Assembly (NCBI RefSeq): GCF_900100255.1
Contig: NZ_FMTS01000001.1
Span: 372,001 to 436,000 of the forward strand
Origin: Asticcacaulis taihuensis
GTDB taxonomy: Bacteria > Pseudomonadota > Alphaproteobacteria > Caulobacterales > Caulobacteraceae
Reading direction: 5' to 3'
DNA length: 64,000 nt
Translations under genes and position numbers: made by a program
The notes under the pieces: generated by a model
What the model was told of the DNA's origin: nothing
Seen by the model: only the letters and a program-made list of their open reading frames with translations
Database searches by the model: none
Part shown: one piece after another, positions 55,010-64,000 of the stretch
Layout of the letters: the number at the start of each line of letters is the position of its first letter
How positions within the stretch are numbered: the first letter of the stretch is position 1

Positions 55010-56314
55010 ATGGTACCGATACACGTTCGCGCAGACTATCTGCATCTGGCTATAAACCTGGGCATACTTGTCTTATGTGTCGCGCCGCTCGGCGGTTACC
55101 TGAGCCGGGTTTTCCGTGGAGAACCGACCATCCTTGCGCCCCTCATGTCGTGGTTTGAAACCCGGCTTTACGATTGCGCAGGGGTGGACGCCCGAGCGGA
55201 AATGTCATGGAGAACCTATGCCTTGTCCGCTGTCCTGTTTTCAGGGCTCGGTTTCGTTGCCCTTTACCTGCTCCTGATCTTCCAGGCAGCGCTGCCAGGC
55301 GCGGGCCAGGCGGCGCAAGGCTTCTCGCCTGGCCTTGCTTTCAATACCTCCGCCGGCTTCGTGACCGATGCCGGCCAGCCTTTACAGTCTGATGCCGGCG
55401 CGCTTAGTCCCTTGAGCCAGATGGCCGGGCTGACGGTTCAGAACTTCCTGTCCGCCGCCGTCAGCCTGTCGGTGTTCATTGCCGTAACCCGCGGCATCGC
55501 GCGCACCACACCGGGAAGGATAGGCAACTTCTGGGTCGATGTGGTACGGTCCCTGCTCTACGTCCTGCTGCCGCTATCCCTTGCCTATGCCCTGCTCCTC
55601 GCCACGGCCGGCGTCGGGGATGCCATAGAGGCATACGCTGTTAAAAACCTGCTTCATCCCTCTGCGACGGCCGGCGATTTTCAGACCATAGCGACCCTGG
55701 AGACTCTGAAATTGACAGTCACCAGCGAAGGCAGCTTTATCAATGCGAATAATGCCCATCTTACGAATGTTTCGACGCCGCTCGCCCAACTTCTCGACTG
55801 GCTTTCCCGCTGGCTCCTTCCCTCCGCCCTATGCTGGACGTTCGGAAATATGACAGGCGCGAAGCGCCACACCTATCTTCTGATGGCAGGCGCGGCCAGC
55901 TTGCTTGCCATATCTGCGGCGGCATCCGGCTGGCTTGAGACCGCGCCGCCTATCAGCCTGTTCGGTCTCATGGACGGCAACGGAATCGTCCTTTACTGCC
56001 TGATCGCTACCCTTATCGCCACAGTCGTCATTCGCAAGGGGCTGTTCGGCCAGTCGGCAAGTTTTCTCGACCATCGCCTCAGCCTGTTCGACATTACTAT
56101 GGCAGCAACGGCATTGCTTGTCCCCACCATTATAGTAACCGGCCTGTTGATGATCAGGGATTTGAACATACAGGCCGGGCCGCTTCCCTCTCTTGCCGAT
56201 CCGATCGGAGGGCTTGGCACACTCATCAGCCGCTTCTGGATCATGATCCCTGCCCTCGCCATCGCGGGGTCTTTTGCAACCGCGACCGCGCCGTTTTCCA
56301 AAGGCGTAAAATGA
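55010..56314 (+). CDS. degenerate KdpA-like membrane protein lacking filter motifs
   Basis: 434 aa from the ATG at 55010, which aligns with the normal KdpA start; a TTG at 54953 is in frame. The skeleton of KdpA is preserved: APLGGYLSRVFRGE, FNTSAGFVT, GLTVQNFLSAAV, RIGNFWVDVVRS and LISRFWIMIPALAIAGS. The four selectivity-filter segments are not: TNTNWQ has become TDAGQP (119-124), GTNGGGFFN has become TSEGSFINA (238-246), and the third and fourth are deleted, making it 143 residues shorter. It cannot be a normal potassium channel subunit. It overlaps the kdpC-like gene (ATGA), and no kdpB follows. Confidence 0.85.
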   Translation: MVPIHVRADYLHLAINLGILVLCVAPLGGYLSRVFRGEPTILAPLMSWFETRLYDCAGVDARAEMSWRTYALSAVLFSGLGFVALYLLLIFQAALPGAGQAAQGFSPGLAFNTSAGFVTDAGQPLQSDAGALSPLSQMAGLTVQNFLSAAVSLSVFIAVTRGIARTTPGRIGNFWVDVVRSLLYVLLPLSLAYALLLATAGVGDAIEAYAVKNLLHPSATAGDFQTIATLETLKLTVTSEGSFINANNAHLTNVSTPLAQLLDWLSRWLLPSALCWTFGNMTGAKRHTYLLMAGAASLLAISAAASGWLETAPPISLFGLMDGNGIVLYCLIATLIATVVIRKGLFGQSASFLDHRLSLFDITMAATALLVPTIIVTGLLMIRDLNIQAGPLPSLADPIGGLGTLISRFWIMIPALAIAGSFATATAPFSKGVK

Positions 56315-56871
56315 CCTCGACCCTATCGCAATTTCGCGCCCCCCTTGTGCTTCTCACGGCCTCGGCACTGCTGCTGGGTGTGGCCTATCCCCTTTTCGTG
56401 AAAGCCTTGATAGGAAACGCCTGGAATGCCCAGGTGAGCGACACGGCCATACGAGACCGGTCAGGCCGTGTCCTGGCCTCCGCGCTCGATCCCGCCCCCA
56501 CAAATGCACCCCGTTACTTCTGGGGGCAGGTTATCGATGCCACCGCCCCTGACTGCTACCTGGATCGACAAACCTATTCTCCAGATTGCCAGAATGCGCT
56601 GAAATTCCGAAGGGTACTTCTAGGAACCGACTCTGATACACCAGTACCGGAAGACCTGATCACGTTTGGCATCCCCGGACAAATGCCGAGGATCAGCCCC
56701 GAGGCAGCGGCGTTTCAGATCCACCGGGTGGCTTTGGCGCGCGGCGTCAGCGACGCGAAAGTCTCGTCGCTCGTTCAGGCGTCCACGCATAACCCCACCT
56801 ACACGCTAGGCAGCGGACTTTATGTAAACGTCCTTGAACTCAACCTGCGTCTGGACGGAAAATTGAAATGA
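56311..56871 (+). CDS. KdpC-like protein (orphan, without KdpB)
   Basis: 186 aa. One N-terminal helix (VLLTASALLLGVAYPLFV) and a periplasmic domain as in KdpC: RYFWGQVIDATAPDC, PRISPEAAAFQIHRVALARG and the C-terminal [15 protein letters not shown], nearly identical to the canonical end. The usual [10 protein letters not shown] loop is altered to ITFGIPGQMP, and extra cysteines are present (DCYLDRQTYSPDCQ). It is translationally coupled to the KdpA-like protein, so the two probably form a complex. A Kup permease starts 53 bp later. Confidence 0.85.
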   Translation: MTSTLSQFRAPLVLLTASALLLGVAYPLFVKALIGNAWNAQVSDTAIRDRSGRVLASALDPAPTNAPRYFWGQVIDATAPDCYLDRQTYSPDCQNALKFRRVLLGTDSDTPVPEDLITFGIPGQMPRISPEAAAFQIHRVALARGVSDAKVSSLVQASTHNPTYTLGSGLYVNVLELNLRLDGKLK

Positions 56872-56923
56872 TACCGCGCGCCAAGACCTTCGATATTTAG
56901 TTGCCTTTGCCTGAGACCTATTC

Positions 56924-58924
56924 ATGACCCATGCCCCCTCTTCGTCCGAAGCCGGATCCGCATCCCAAACGCCAGCCAGCGACGCCCTTCAAGTGCCCTC
57001 CCCTGAGCCAGATGCTGTAAAAGCATCCAACGAAGCAGAGGCTATCGAAAGTCACGGCCACGGCCACACCGGCTTCTGGGGGCTGGCGATCGGCGCGATC
57101 GGCGTCGTGTTCGGCGACATCGGCACCAGCCCGCTTTATGCCATGAGGGAGGCCCTCCACCACACAAGAGCCGGCACCAATCCGCAACTGGCCACCTTCG
57201 GTGTAATCTCGCTTGTATTCTGGGCGTTGCTCCTGCTTGTGACGGTTAAATACGTCATCTTCCTGATGCGAGCGGACAACAAGGGCGAAGGCGGTACGCT
57301 GGCGCTCATGGCGCTGGCGCAGAAAGCCCTGGGGCGCCATTCGCAGGCCGTCTTCTTCCTTGGCATGTGCGGGGCCGCCCTGTTCTATGGGGACAGCCTG
57401 ATCACGCCGGCCCTGTCGGTCATGAGTGCGATCGAAGGACTGAAAGACGCGCCTGGAGTCGGGCACAGCGTCGATGGCTATATTGTGCCGATTTCGATCG
57501 TCATTCTGGTTGCTCTGTTCCTGGTTCAGTCAAAAGGCACTGCCAAGGTGGCGCGGTTCTTCGGCCCCGTCATGCTTGCCTGGTTCATCGTGATTGCCGG
57601 CATGGGCGTCTATTATGTGGCGCAGAAGCCGATGATCCTGCAATCTCTGAGCCCGGTTTACGGCATTCAGTTCCTGCTGGCCAACGGACTTACCGGTTTC
57701 ATTATCCTGGGCAGCGTCTTCCTGGTCGTTACTGGAGCAGAAGCCTTGTACGCTGATATGGGCCACTTCGGGAAAAGGCCCATCAACATGGCCTGGCTTT
57801 GGGTCGTTTTTCCCTGCCTGATCCTGAACTATCTTGGTCAGGGCGCCCTGACCCTCGTTGATCCGACGGCGCATGAGAACCCGTTCTGGCGCATGGTGCC
57901 GGACATGTTCTACTGGCCGGTCATGCTCCTCGCCACCATGGCGACTGTGATCGCCTCCCAGGCCGTTATCACCGGGGCCTATTCGATGACACAACAGGCC
58001 GTTCAGCTTGGCCTGATGCCGAGAATTGATATACAACGAACATCGGAAACACAGGCCGGTCAGATTTTCGTGCCGCAGATCAACACCATGCTAATGATCG
58101 GCGTGCTGGTGCTGATCGTCATGTTCCAAAGCTCAGACAAACTCACCTCCGCCTACGGCATCGCCGTTACGGGGACAATGTTCATCAGCACGATCATGGC
58201 CTATATCGTCATCCGCAAGGTCTGGCTGTGGCCGAAGGTGCGCACGCTTGCCCTGCTCATTCCCCTTGGCATTATTGAAGCCATCTTCATGGCGTCAAAC
58301 CTGACGAAGTTCTTTTCCGGCGCCTGGATGCCTCTTGCATTCGGCCTGGTCCTGATCTTGATCATGCACACGTGGACGAAAGGCACTCGCACCCTGACTG
58401 AAAAGGCCCGGCGCGACAGCGTATCCTTGCTCGACTTGGCCGACATGCTCAAAAAGCGGCCGCCGCACCGTGTTGCCGGCACCGCCATTTTCCTGACGTC
58501 AGACGCCGAATTGGCCCCCGTGGCCCTCATGCACAACCTCAAGCACAACAAGGTTCTGCACGAAAAGAATATCATCCTGACGGTAAAGACCACCAATACA
58601 CCTCGGGTCGATGAGGCGAACCGCATTACGATCGATATTCTGAACGAAGATTTCAAACGGATCACGGTGGCCTACGGCTTCATGGAAAGCCCCAACCTGC
58701 CGCGCGCGCTCGGTCTGTGCCGAAAGCTCGGCCTGAAATTCGATATCATGTCCACCAGCTTCTTCCTGGGCAAGCGCAATGTCGTGCCGTCAGCCAATTC
58801 CGGGATGCCAATCTGGCAGGACAAGCTGTTTATCTTCCTCATGAAAAACGCCACCAATCCGACCGAGTTCTTCCATATCCCGCCGGGCCGTGTTGTTGAA
58901 CTTGGGACGCAGGTTACTGTTTAA
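56924..58924 (+). CDS. kup: Kup-family low-affinity potassium uptake permease
   Basis: 666 aa. After a hydrophilic N-terminus of about 48 residues (His-rich ESHGHGHTGF) come 12 membrane helices and a soluble C-terminal domain. Family signatures are IGVVFGDIGTSPLYA, VTKYV-type VTVKYVIFLMRADNKGEGGT, LFYGDSLITPALSVMSAIEG and SQAVITGAYSMTQQAVQLG. Kup imports potassium with protons. It lies 53 bp after the kdpC-like gene on the same strand, so the three may be one unit. Confidence 0.95.
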   Translation: MTHAPSSSEAGSASQTPASDALQVPSPEPDAVKASNEAEAIESHGHGHTGFWGLAIGAIGVVFGDIGTSPLYAMREALHHTRAGTNPQLATFGVISLVFWALLLLVTVKYVIFLMRADNKGEGGTLALMALAQKALGRHSQAVFFLGMCGAALFYGDSLITPALSVMSAIEGLKDAPGVGHSVDGYIVPISIVILVALFLVQSKGTAKVARFFGPVMLAWFIVIAGMGVYYVAQKPMILQSLSPVYGIQFLLANGLTGFIILGSVFLVVTGAEALYADMGHFGKRPINMAWLWVVFPCLILNYLGQGALTLVDPTAHENPFWRMVPDMFYWPVMLLATMATVIASQAVITGAYSMTQQAVQLGLMPRIDIQRTSETQAGQIFVPQINTMLMIGVLVLIVMFQSSDKLTSAYGIAVTGTMFISTIMAYIVIRKVWLWPKVRTLALLIPLGIIEAIFMASNLTKFFSGAWMPLAFGLVLILIMHTWTKGTRTLTEKARRDSVSLLDLADMLKKRPPHRVAGTAIFLTSDAELAPVALMHNLKHNKVLHEKNIILTVKTTNTPRVDEANRITIDILNEDFKRITVAYGFMESPNLPRALGLCRKLGLKFDIMSTSFFLGKRNVVPSANSGMPIWQDKLFIFLMKNATNPTEFFHIPPGRVVELGTQVTV

Positions 58925-59010
58925 GACTTCCGATCCGGACTTTACAATCAGGCACAGGCCCGATTGATTTCACAGGTGTGATCTGATGATGCTCCTGATG
59001 AGTAAGGATC

Positions 59011-59061
59011 ATGAGTGACCTTTTTTGGCTGATGGACGAGCAGATGGTTCGGGCTCAGCCT
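59011..59061 (+). mobile_element. remnant of an IS5-type transposase start
   Basis: GAGTAAGGATC just before an ATG and the translation MSDLFWLMDEQMVRAQP match the N-terminus of IS5-family transposase ORF A proteins as I remember them (MSDLFWL-x-(D/E)EQM-x-R). The similarity ends after about 17 codons and the frame closes soon after. No inverted ends or target duplication can be assigned. Confidence 0.5.
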
Positions 59062-59277
59062 TGTGCGGTCTTTTTGCCGTCAACAGGAGCACACGCGCGC
59101 CATTAAAGCCCATTTTTCTTAATGTACGTAAAAGTAGGGAGAAAAAGCCTGGCTGTCCATTGCGTCAGTACTTCGAACTTTATTTTCCGCCCCGGATCGC
59201 GTTTTGAAAGAAAAGCTTGAAGCCATTAGGCGAGATGAGCACGGATGGCTCCGACCGACTTAGTCTAAATTAGGACG

Positions 59278-59307
59278 ACGTTGGCAGCGGGAGGCCACTG
59301 CCAACGT
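59278..59307. repeat. 10-bp inverted repeat
   Basis: ACGTTGGCAG (59278-59287) and CTGCCAACGT (59298-59307) pair perfectly with a 10-base loop. There is no T-run. It may be a leftover of a mobile element or a regulatory dyad. Confidence 0.6.
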
Positions 59308-59691
59308 AGCCGGCACAAGCTGCAATTCACAAAGATCGTTCGCCATACCGCGACGCGCAAAGTTGTGATTGCTTAAGAATGGGCTTGCGATTGCCGTATG
59401 CGCCAGCCCTTGACGCTTCGGAAGCGAGTCGCCGATGTAGAGTAAAAAGCGTTCTATGTTGGAGCGGGGAAATGATGGTTAGGAAAGTGACCTTTCCAAT
59501 GACTGACGACCACTGAGGCTTGCCAAATCTGAGAAAACTTAAGGGGTTTCTGCTAAACTCTCAATAGGTGGGAGCCGGACAAGCAAAAACGATATGCCGA
59601 TGGATGGCGGTGGCTGCCGTGCGACATCATGTCTGCGCGGCAAAGTCCAACACGATTGACTTTATGCGCCGATACCATATGCTTTCTAGCG

Positions 59692-60042
59692 ATGCTGAAG
59701 GCTGTGCTTTACATATTCGCCGTCATGGGCCTGCTCGTCTCGCCACTGCATGCGCAGGCGGCTCAGCGAGATTGCGAGGGTATGACCGCGTCCATGGCGA
59801 TGACTGCCATGAGTAGCAATTCAATGGATTGCTGTGATCATGAAAAGTCGAGCAAGTCTCCCGACAAATCCTGTTTCAACAATTGCATCGCTATGTGTGG
59901 CTTGAGTGTCGCTTTCGACGTCAAGCCGTTGGCATCGCAGCCGATGCTGGCTATCGTTCAAGCATCGTTCGAAGACCTGACCACTTCGTCGGTTGCCGAA
60001 GAGCCTCGACTGCTCATTCCCCCTCCAAAATCACTCGCCTGA
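59692..60042 (+). CDS. small exported Cys/Met-rich protein before a metal-efflux operon
   Basis: 116 aa from the ATG at 59692; a longer start at 59629 is in frame, and neither has a strong ribosome site. The N-terminus MLKAVLYIFAVMGLLVSPLH leads to a likely cut after AQA. The mature part has clustered Met and Cys (MTASMAMTAMSSNSMDCCDH, then SCFNNCIAMCG), suitable for binding copper or similar metals. It is 131 bp upstream of the Cus/Czc genes, so it is probably a metal-binding periplasmic accessory (inference). Confidence 0.65.
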   Translation: MLKAVLYIFAVMGLLVSPLHAQAAQRDCEGMTASMAMTAMSSNSMDCCDHEKSSKSPDKSCFNNCIAMCGLSVAFDVKPLASQPMLAIVQASFEDLTTSSVAEEPRLLIPPPKSLA

Positions 60043-60173
60043 CATAAGCGGCCATTGACCGCTTGACGCCCGTGGCTTGCCCGTGCGCGCTATCTCATAT
60101 GTATAGCGGCACTTGCCGGACGCGGATTTGAGCCCTGCCCTAACGCAGGGATTACCTTGTCAGGTCTTCTCCA

Positions 60174-61406
60174 ATGCGAATCCTATTCTGTGCGGCCTTA
60201 TCGGTCGCTCTCGCCGCGCCGCTCGCGCGTGCCGAACCGCTCACCTTTGATGCGGCGCTAACACTGGCGCAAAAGTCCGCGCCGAGTCTCGCGGCCAAGT
60301 CGGCGGATGTCGACGCCGCCCGTTCATCGGCTGTTTCCGCCGGACGGCTGCCCGATCCCAAGCTGCGATTTGGTATCGAGAACTTTCCCATCTCCGGCCC
60401 CCCCGCGGGATCGTTCAGCCGCGAAAGCATGACCATGACAACCGTTGGGGTCACGCAGGACGTCCCGAATGCCATTAAACGGCGAGCGGAACGTAGTCGG
60501 GCGGATGCGGATATCAATGCCGCCCGAGCCAGCCAGACTGTCGAATACCGCTCCGTTCAGGTCAATACGGCCGTCGCGTGGGTTAATCTTTATTATGCCA
60601 AGGCGAAGCTCGCGGCGCTCGACGATGTCGCCGTCACGATTTCATCGAACCAGAAAACGGCAACCTCTCAACTGACCAGTGGCGGCCTTCGCCCGTCTCA
60701 GACACTGGCGGCGGATCAACTCATGGCCGCTTTGGGTGACCGTCGTGCCGACCTGACGGCTGAAGTCGCCAGAGCGCGCGCTGAACTTGTGCGTTGGACC
60801 GGCGATGAGACGGCGGATACCGCCGGCACGCCTCCCGATTTCGAGGTCAACCCATCGGCGCTTCAGGCCGAATTGGACCGGAACCCCATGCTTGGCGTAT
60901 ATTCTGCCGTGGCTGATCAGGCCGATGCGGACGTGAACCTTGCCAGGGCAAATAAGTATCCGGACTGGGGTTGGGATGTGACCTACGCGCACCGCGACCA
61001 TATGTGGGGCGATATGGTTTCAACCGGCGTCACGATCAGCCTGCCCCTTTTCTCGAAGAACCGGCAAGATCCCGCTATCCAGGCGCGGCAGGAACAGGTC
61101 ACCAAGGCCCGCCTGGACCAAGAGGCGGTCCATCGTCAGTTGCAGGCTCAACTCGATGCCGACTTGGCGGATCACATCATGCACCATGACCGGCTCAATC
61201 GAGCGCGCGCCACGCTCGTGCCTCTGGCGCAGAAACGGGCAGATCTTGAAGTCGCCAGTTACGGCGCGGGAACCGCCATGCTGTCCGATGTTCTGGATGC
61301 CCAACTGGCCCTGGCCGAGGCCCGTGTCGACTTGTTGTCTCGCGAAGCGGATGTTGCTGTCGATGCCGTTCGGATTACCCTGACCTACGGGAGCGATACG
61401 CAATGA
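60174..61406 (+). CDS. outer-membrane factor of a heavy-metal RND efflux system (CusC/CzcC type)
   Basis: 410 aa. A signal peptide (ILFCAALSVALAAPLARA) is followed by TolC-type repeats: LTFDAALTLAQKSAPSLAAK, the SREMT-like GIENFPISG, ISLPLFSKNRQDPAIQAR and YGAGTAMLSDVLDAQLALAE. It forms the trimeric exit channel. It lacks the lipobox of E. coli CusC. It overlaps the adaptor gene by 4 bp (ATGA). Confidence 0.9.
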   Translation: MRILFCAALSVALAAPLARAEPLTFDAALTLAQKSAPSLAAKSADVDAARSSAVSAGRLPDPKLRFGIENFPISGPPAGSFSRESMTMTTVGVTQDVPNAIKRRAERSRADADINAARASQTVEYRSVQVNTAVAWVNLYYAKAKLAALDDVAVTISSNQKTATSQLTSGGLRPSQTLAADQLMAALGDRRADLTAEVARARAELVRWTGDETADTAGTPPDFEVNPSALQAELDRNPMLGVYSAVADQADADVNLARANKYPDWGWDVTYAHRDHMWGDMVSTGVTISLPLFSKNRQDPAIQARQEQVTKARLDQEAVHRQLQAQLDADLADHIMHHDRLNRARATLVPLAQKRADLEVASYGAGTAMLSDVLDAQLALAEARVDLLSREADVAVDAVRITLTYGSDTQ

Positions 61407-62893
61407 CCCTCTTGAACTTGTCTCCCCGTCTGCGTCTGGGTGTGTCGGCCGCGCTCATTGCCCTCGTGGCTGGCGCCGCTGGCTTTGGTCTCGCCAAGCT
61501 GCAAGGGCCGGGAAAGTCCCCCGTCACGCCCGCCACCGCGGGCAAGGGCAAGGTGCTTTACTGGTATGATCCGATGAAGCCGGACCAGCATTTCGACAAG
61601 CCGGGCAAATCGCCCTTTATGGATATGCAGCTCGTCCCGCGATACGCTGATGAGGCCGGGAACGCGCTGGCCGGGATTACCATCGACCCCACACAACAGC
61701 AAAATCTGGGCGTGCGCCTGGCTACCGTCGAACGAGGCGAATTCGCCGACAGCGTCGCCGCCGCTGGCTCGCTCGATTTCAATCAACGGAATGTCGCGAT
61801 TGTCCAGGCGCGGGCGAATGGCTTCGTGCAACGCGTCTATGCCCGAGCCCCCGGCGACATTGTCGCGGCCGGCGCCCCGATTGCCGACATCCTCGTCCCC
61901 TCGTGGGGAGGCGCGCAATCCGAATATCTGGCGGTCAGGCAGACCCATGACCCGGCGCTTGAGGCCGCGGCCCGGCAGAGGCTGGTGCTGCTCGGCATGC
62001 CGACCGGCCTGATCGACAGCGTTGGCCGTTCGGGCCATATCAGCAACGTCGTTACCATCACCACACCGGTCGGCGGGGCGATACAGACCCTCGATGTTCG
62101 CCAAGGCATGACCGTCAGTCAGGGACAGACCTTGGCCCAGGTGACGGGTCTGTCGACAGTCTGGCTTACAGCGTCTGTGCCTGAGGTCCAGGCCGGCCGC
62201 ATAAGACTGAACCAGGCTGTGACGGCTGAGTTGGCGGCCTTTCCGGGTGAAACCTTCAGCGGCAGTGTCGCCGCCATTCTGCCGACAGCCCAGGCTGATA
62301 GCCGGACGCTCAACGTGCGTGTCGAACTGCCCAATACGGGCGGCAGACTGCGTCCCGGCATGTTTGCCACGGTTCATCTCAGCGGAGATACTGGTCAGGC
62401 CCTCTTCGTCCCGTCCGAATCCCTAATCCGTACCGGCAAACGCACCTTGGTGATGCTCGCTGCGGGCAAAGGCCGGTTTACACCGGTTGAGGTCCAGACC
62501 GGCCGCGAAAGCGGTGACCGCACCGAAATCCTCGCCGGCCTCAATGAGGGCGACACGGTCGTAGCCTCCGGGCAATTCCTGATCGACTCGGAAGCGAGCC
62601 TGGCCGGTATCAATGCCCGTCCCTTGACCTCTGCCCCACCGGCAGCGCCCGCCTCACCCCAAACGCTTTATCGGACCGACGGGGTGATTGAGCAGCTGAA
62701 GGGCGAGTCGATTACCCTGAGCCATGGCCCTGTCCCCGCCATCGGTTGGCCGGCCATGACGATGACGTTCAAACTGTCATCGGCCACGCTCGCGAAGGGC
62801 ATGAAGACAGGTGATCATGTGACATTCGGCTTTGTCCAAAAGCCCGATGGCCCGGTCATCGAACAGATCCGGCCGATGGGGGCGGTGCGATGA
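61403..62893 (+). CDS. periplasmic adaptor of a metal RND pump with fused CusF-like domain (CusB type)
   Basis: 496 aa. After an N-terminal membrane anchor comes a heavy-metal-binding segment [20 protein letters not shown] (residues about 53-72, with MDMQLVP next). The barrel-hairpin core contains GIDP-like [32 protein letters not shown] and [11 protein letters not shown]. The last 80 residues ([20 protein letters not shown], then [11 protein letters not shown]) are a CusF-type copper/silver chaperone domain fused to the adaptor. It is coupled on both sides by ATGA overlaps. Confidence 0.92.
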   Translation: MTLLNLSPRLRLGVSAALIALVAGAAGFGLAKLQGPGKSPVTPATAGKGKVLYWYDPMKPDQHFDKPGKSPFMDMQLVPRYADEAGNALAGITIDPTQQQNLGVRLATVERGEFADSVAAAGSLDFNQRNVAIVQARANGFVQRVYARAPGDIVAAGAPIADILVPSWGGAQSEYLAVRQTHDPALEAAARQRLVLLGMPTGLIDSVGRSGHISNVVTITTPVGGAIQTLDVRQGMTVSQGQTLAQVTGLSTVWLTASVPEVQAGRIRLNQAVTAELAAFPGETFSGSVAAILPTAQADSRTLNVRVELPNTGGRLRPGMFATVHLSGDTGQALFVPSESLIRTGKRTLVMLAAGKGRFTPVEVQTGRESGDRTEILAGLNEGDTVVASGQFLIDSEASLAGINARPLTSAPPAAPASPQTLYRTDGVIEQLKGESITLSHGPVPAIGWPAMTMTFKLSSATLAKGMKTGDHVTFGFVQKPDGPVIEQIRPMGAVR

Positions 62894-64000
62894 TCGCTGC
62901 CCTCATCCGCTGGTCCGTCACAAATCGCTTCTTCGTCATCCTGGCGACGATCGCCGTTATCGCCGGCGGCATATTCGCCATCAAGGCGACAGCCGTGGAC
63001 GCCTTGCCCGATCTCTCCGACGTGCAGGTCGTCATCCGCACCTCCTATGCTGGCCAGGCGCCTCAGATCGTCGAGAACCAAGTTACCTACCCGCTCGCCA
63101 CAACCATGCTGTCTGTGCCGGGGGCCAAAACGGTGCGCGGCTATTCCTTCTTCGGCGACAGCTTCGTCTATGTGCTATTCGAGGACGGCACCGACCTCTA
63201 CTGGGCGCGCTCGCGCGTCCTGGAATATCTCAATCAGGTACAGGGGCGCCTGCCGGCCGGCGCCAAGCCGTCCTTGGGTCCGGACGCAACCGGCGTGGGC
63301 TGGGTCTATGAATATGCGCTGATCGACAAGACCGGTCAGCACGACCTATCGCAATTGCGCGCCTTGCAGGACTGGTTCCTGCGCTACGAACTGAAGTCCC
63401 TGCCAGGCGTGGCCGAAGTCGCCAGCATCGGCGGCATGGTCAAGCAGTATCAGGTCGTGCTCGATCCGGTGAATCTCGCCGCCTATGGTGTCACCCACCA
63501 GAACGTGGTCTCCGCCATCCAGAACGCCAATGGCGAAAGCGGCGGCTCCGTGCTGGAACTGGCCGAAGCCGAATACATGGTCCGGGCGGGCGGCTACCTG
63601 AAGACGCTCGATGACTTCCGGGCCATCCCGTTGAAGACCGTGGCCGGCGGCGTCCCCGTCACTTTGGGTCAAGTCGCCACCATCCAGATCGGACCTGAGA
63701 TGCGCCGGGGCATCGCGGAACTGAACGGCCAGGGCGAGGTTGCCGGCGGCGTGGTCATCCTGCGTTCCGGCAAGAACGCCATGGAAACTATTTCCGCCGT
63801 CAAAGCCAAGCTGACTGAGCTGAAGAAAAGCCTGCCGCCGGGCGTCGAGGTCGTCACCACCTATGACCGGTCGCAACTGATCGACCGCGCCATCGGCAAC
63901 CTGCGCGAAAAGCTGATCGAGGAATTCCTGGTCGTTGCTATCGTCTGCGGCCTGTTCCTGTGGCATGTCCGCTCGGCGCTGGTCGCCATCCTCACCCTGC
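62890..64000 (+). CDS. RND heavy-metal efflux pump CusA/CzcA type (cut by window edge)
   Basis: The first 370 codons are present and the frame is open to the window end. It starts [20 protein letters not shown] and continues with the typical first helix, [45 protein letters not shown] and AVG-type [14 protein letters not shown]. The end reaches the second helix region [20 protein letters not shown]. It is the inner-membrane pump of the tripartite system. The start overlaps the adaptor stop by 4 bp. Metal specificity (copper/silver versus cobalt/zinc/cadmium) leans to Cu/Ag from the CusF domain in the partner. Confidence 0.94.
   Translation, partial: MIAALIRWSVTNRFFVILATIAVIAGGIFAIKATAVDALPDLSDVQVVIRTSYAGQAPQIVENQVTYPLATTMLSVPGAKTVRGYSFFGDSFVYVLFEDGTDLYWARSRVLEYLNQVQGRLPAGAKPSLGPDATGVGWVYEYALIDKTGQHDLSQLRALQDWFLRYELKSLPGVAEVASIGGMVKQYQVVLDPVNLAAYGVTHQNVVSAIQNANGESGGSVLELAEAEYMVRAGGYLKTLDDFRAIPLKTVAGGVPVTLGQVATIQIGPEMRRGIAELNGQGEVAGGVVILRSGKNAMETISAVKAKLTELKKSLPPGVEVVTTYDRSQLIDRAIGNLREKLIEEFLVVAIVCGLFLWHVRSALVAILTL

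Larger units (their letters stand above)
58925..59691. other. 767-bp stretch without intact gene
   Basis: No convincing gene is seen here; open frames are short and overlap stop-rich sequence. It contains a transposase N-terminus remnant at 59011-59061 and a 10-bp inverted repeat at 59278-59307. It forms the junction between the potassium genes and the metal-efflux operon, as expected for decayed mobile DNA. A promoter for the efflux operon should lie near its right end but is not identified. Confidence 0.6.

Noticed and set aside
59025-59207. 60-aa open frame in the IS remnant region
   Set aside because: No ribosome site, no family similarity, overlaps the transposase remnant in another frame.

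Overview
The window looks like chromosomal DNA from an alphaproteobacterium of the order Caulobacterales, most likely Asticcacaulis-like. The evidence is three short flagellins (276 aa each) beside a FlaEY-like protein, sigma-54 promoters with ftr-type enhancers and a CtrA-type box in the flagellin region, a GyrA box of QHRGGKG, and many small lipoproteins. The genus is inferred, not proven. No prophage, CRISPR array or complete insertion sequence was seen.

Layout. 1-1341 (minus): start of guaB, a Gdx/SugE-type SMR exporter and rlmE. 1436-5951 (plus): a lipoprotein, a cyclophilin, three tandem paralogous small proteins behind a nested hairpin, then queA-tgt (queuosine in tRNA). 5963-15197: a lipoprotein, tRNA-Lys(UUU), hspQ, ppx/gppA, a periplasmic cyclophilin, coaD, gyrA, ssb and two envelope proteins that share a C-terminal motif. 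15351-21915 (minus): a flagellar filament cluster made of FlaEY-like protein, three flagellins and FlaG. 22375-31332: a serine hydrolase, a single-domain response regulator, ogt, cytochrome c, an outer-membrane barrel, nfeD-qmcA, a large hybrid histidine kinase and a 46-aa cysteine-rich secreted peptide. 31570-45695: NUDIX hydrolase, FAD-linked dehydrogenase, two paralogous double-receiver regulators (one with a dead second receiver), yaaA, tsaC, a cytochrome b561-YceI fusion, an acyl-CoA dehydrogenase, a perfect 32-bp inverted repeat, a trypsin-like protease, oligopeptidase B, a GNAT acetyltransferase and an OprB-type porin.

45846-58924 is a potassium island. It holds a frameshifted Xre regulator, then a complete Kdp system on the minus strand (a 31-aa ORF, then kdpF-A-B-C-D-E). 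Across a divergent region carrying repeated KdpE-like boxes lies a plus-strand pair: a shortened KdpA-like protein that has lost its selectivity-filter sequences, and a KdpC-like protein. This pair has no KdpB, and a Kup potassium permease follows it. The orphan A-C pair under apparent KdpE control is the most unusual thing in the window.

58925-59691 has no intact gene but keeps a short IS5-type transposase start. From 59692 to the window end is a Cus/Czc-type heavy-metal efflux operon: a small Cys/Met-rich exported protein, an outer-membrane factor, an adaptor with a fused CusF-like domain, and an RND pump cut by the window edge.
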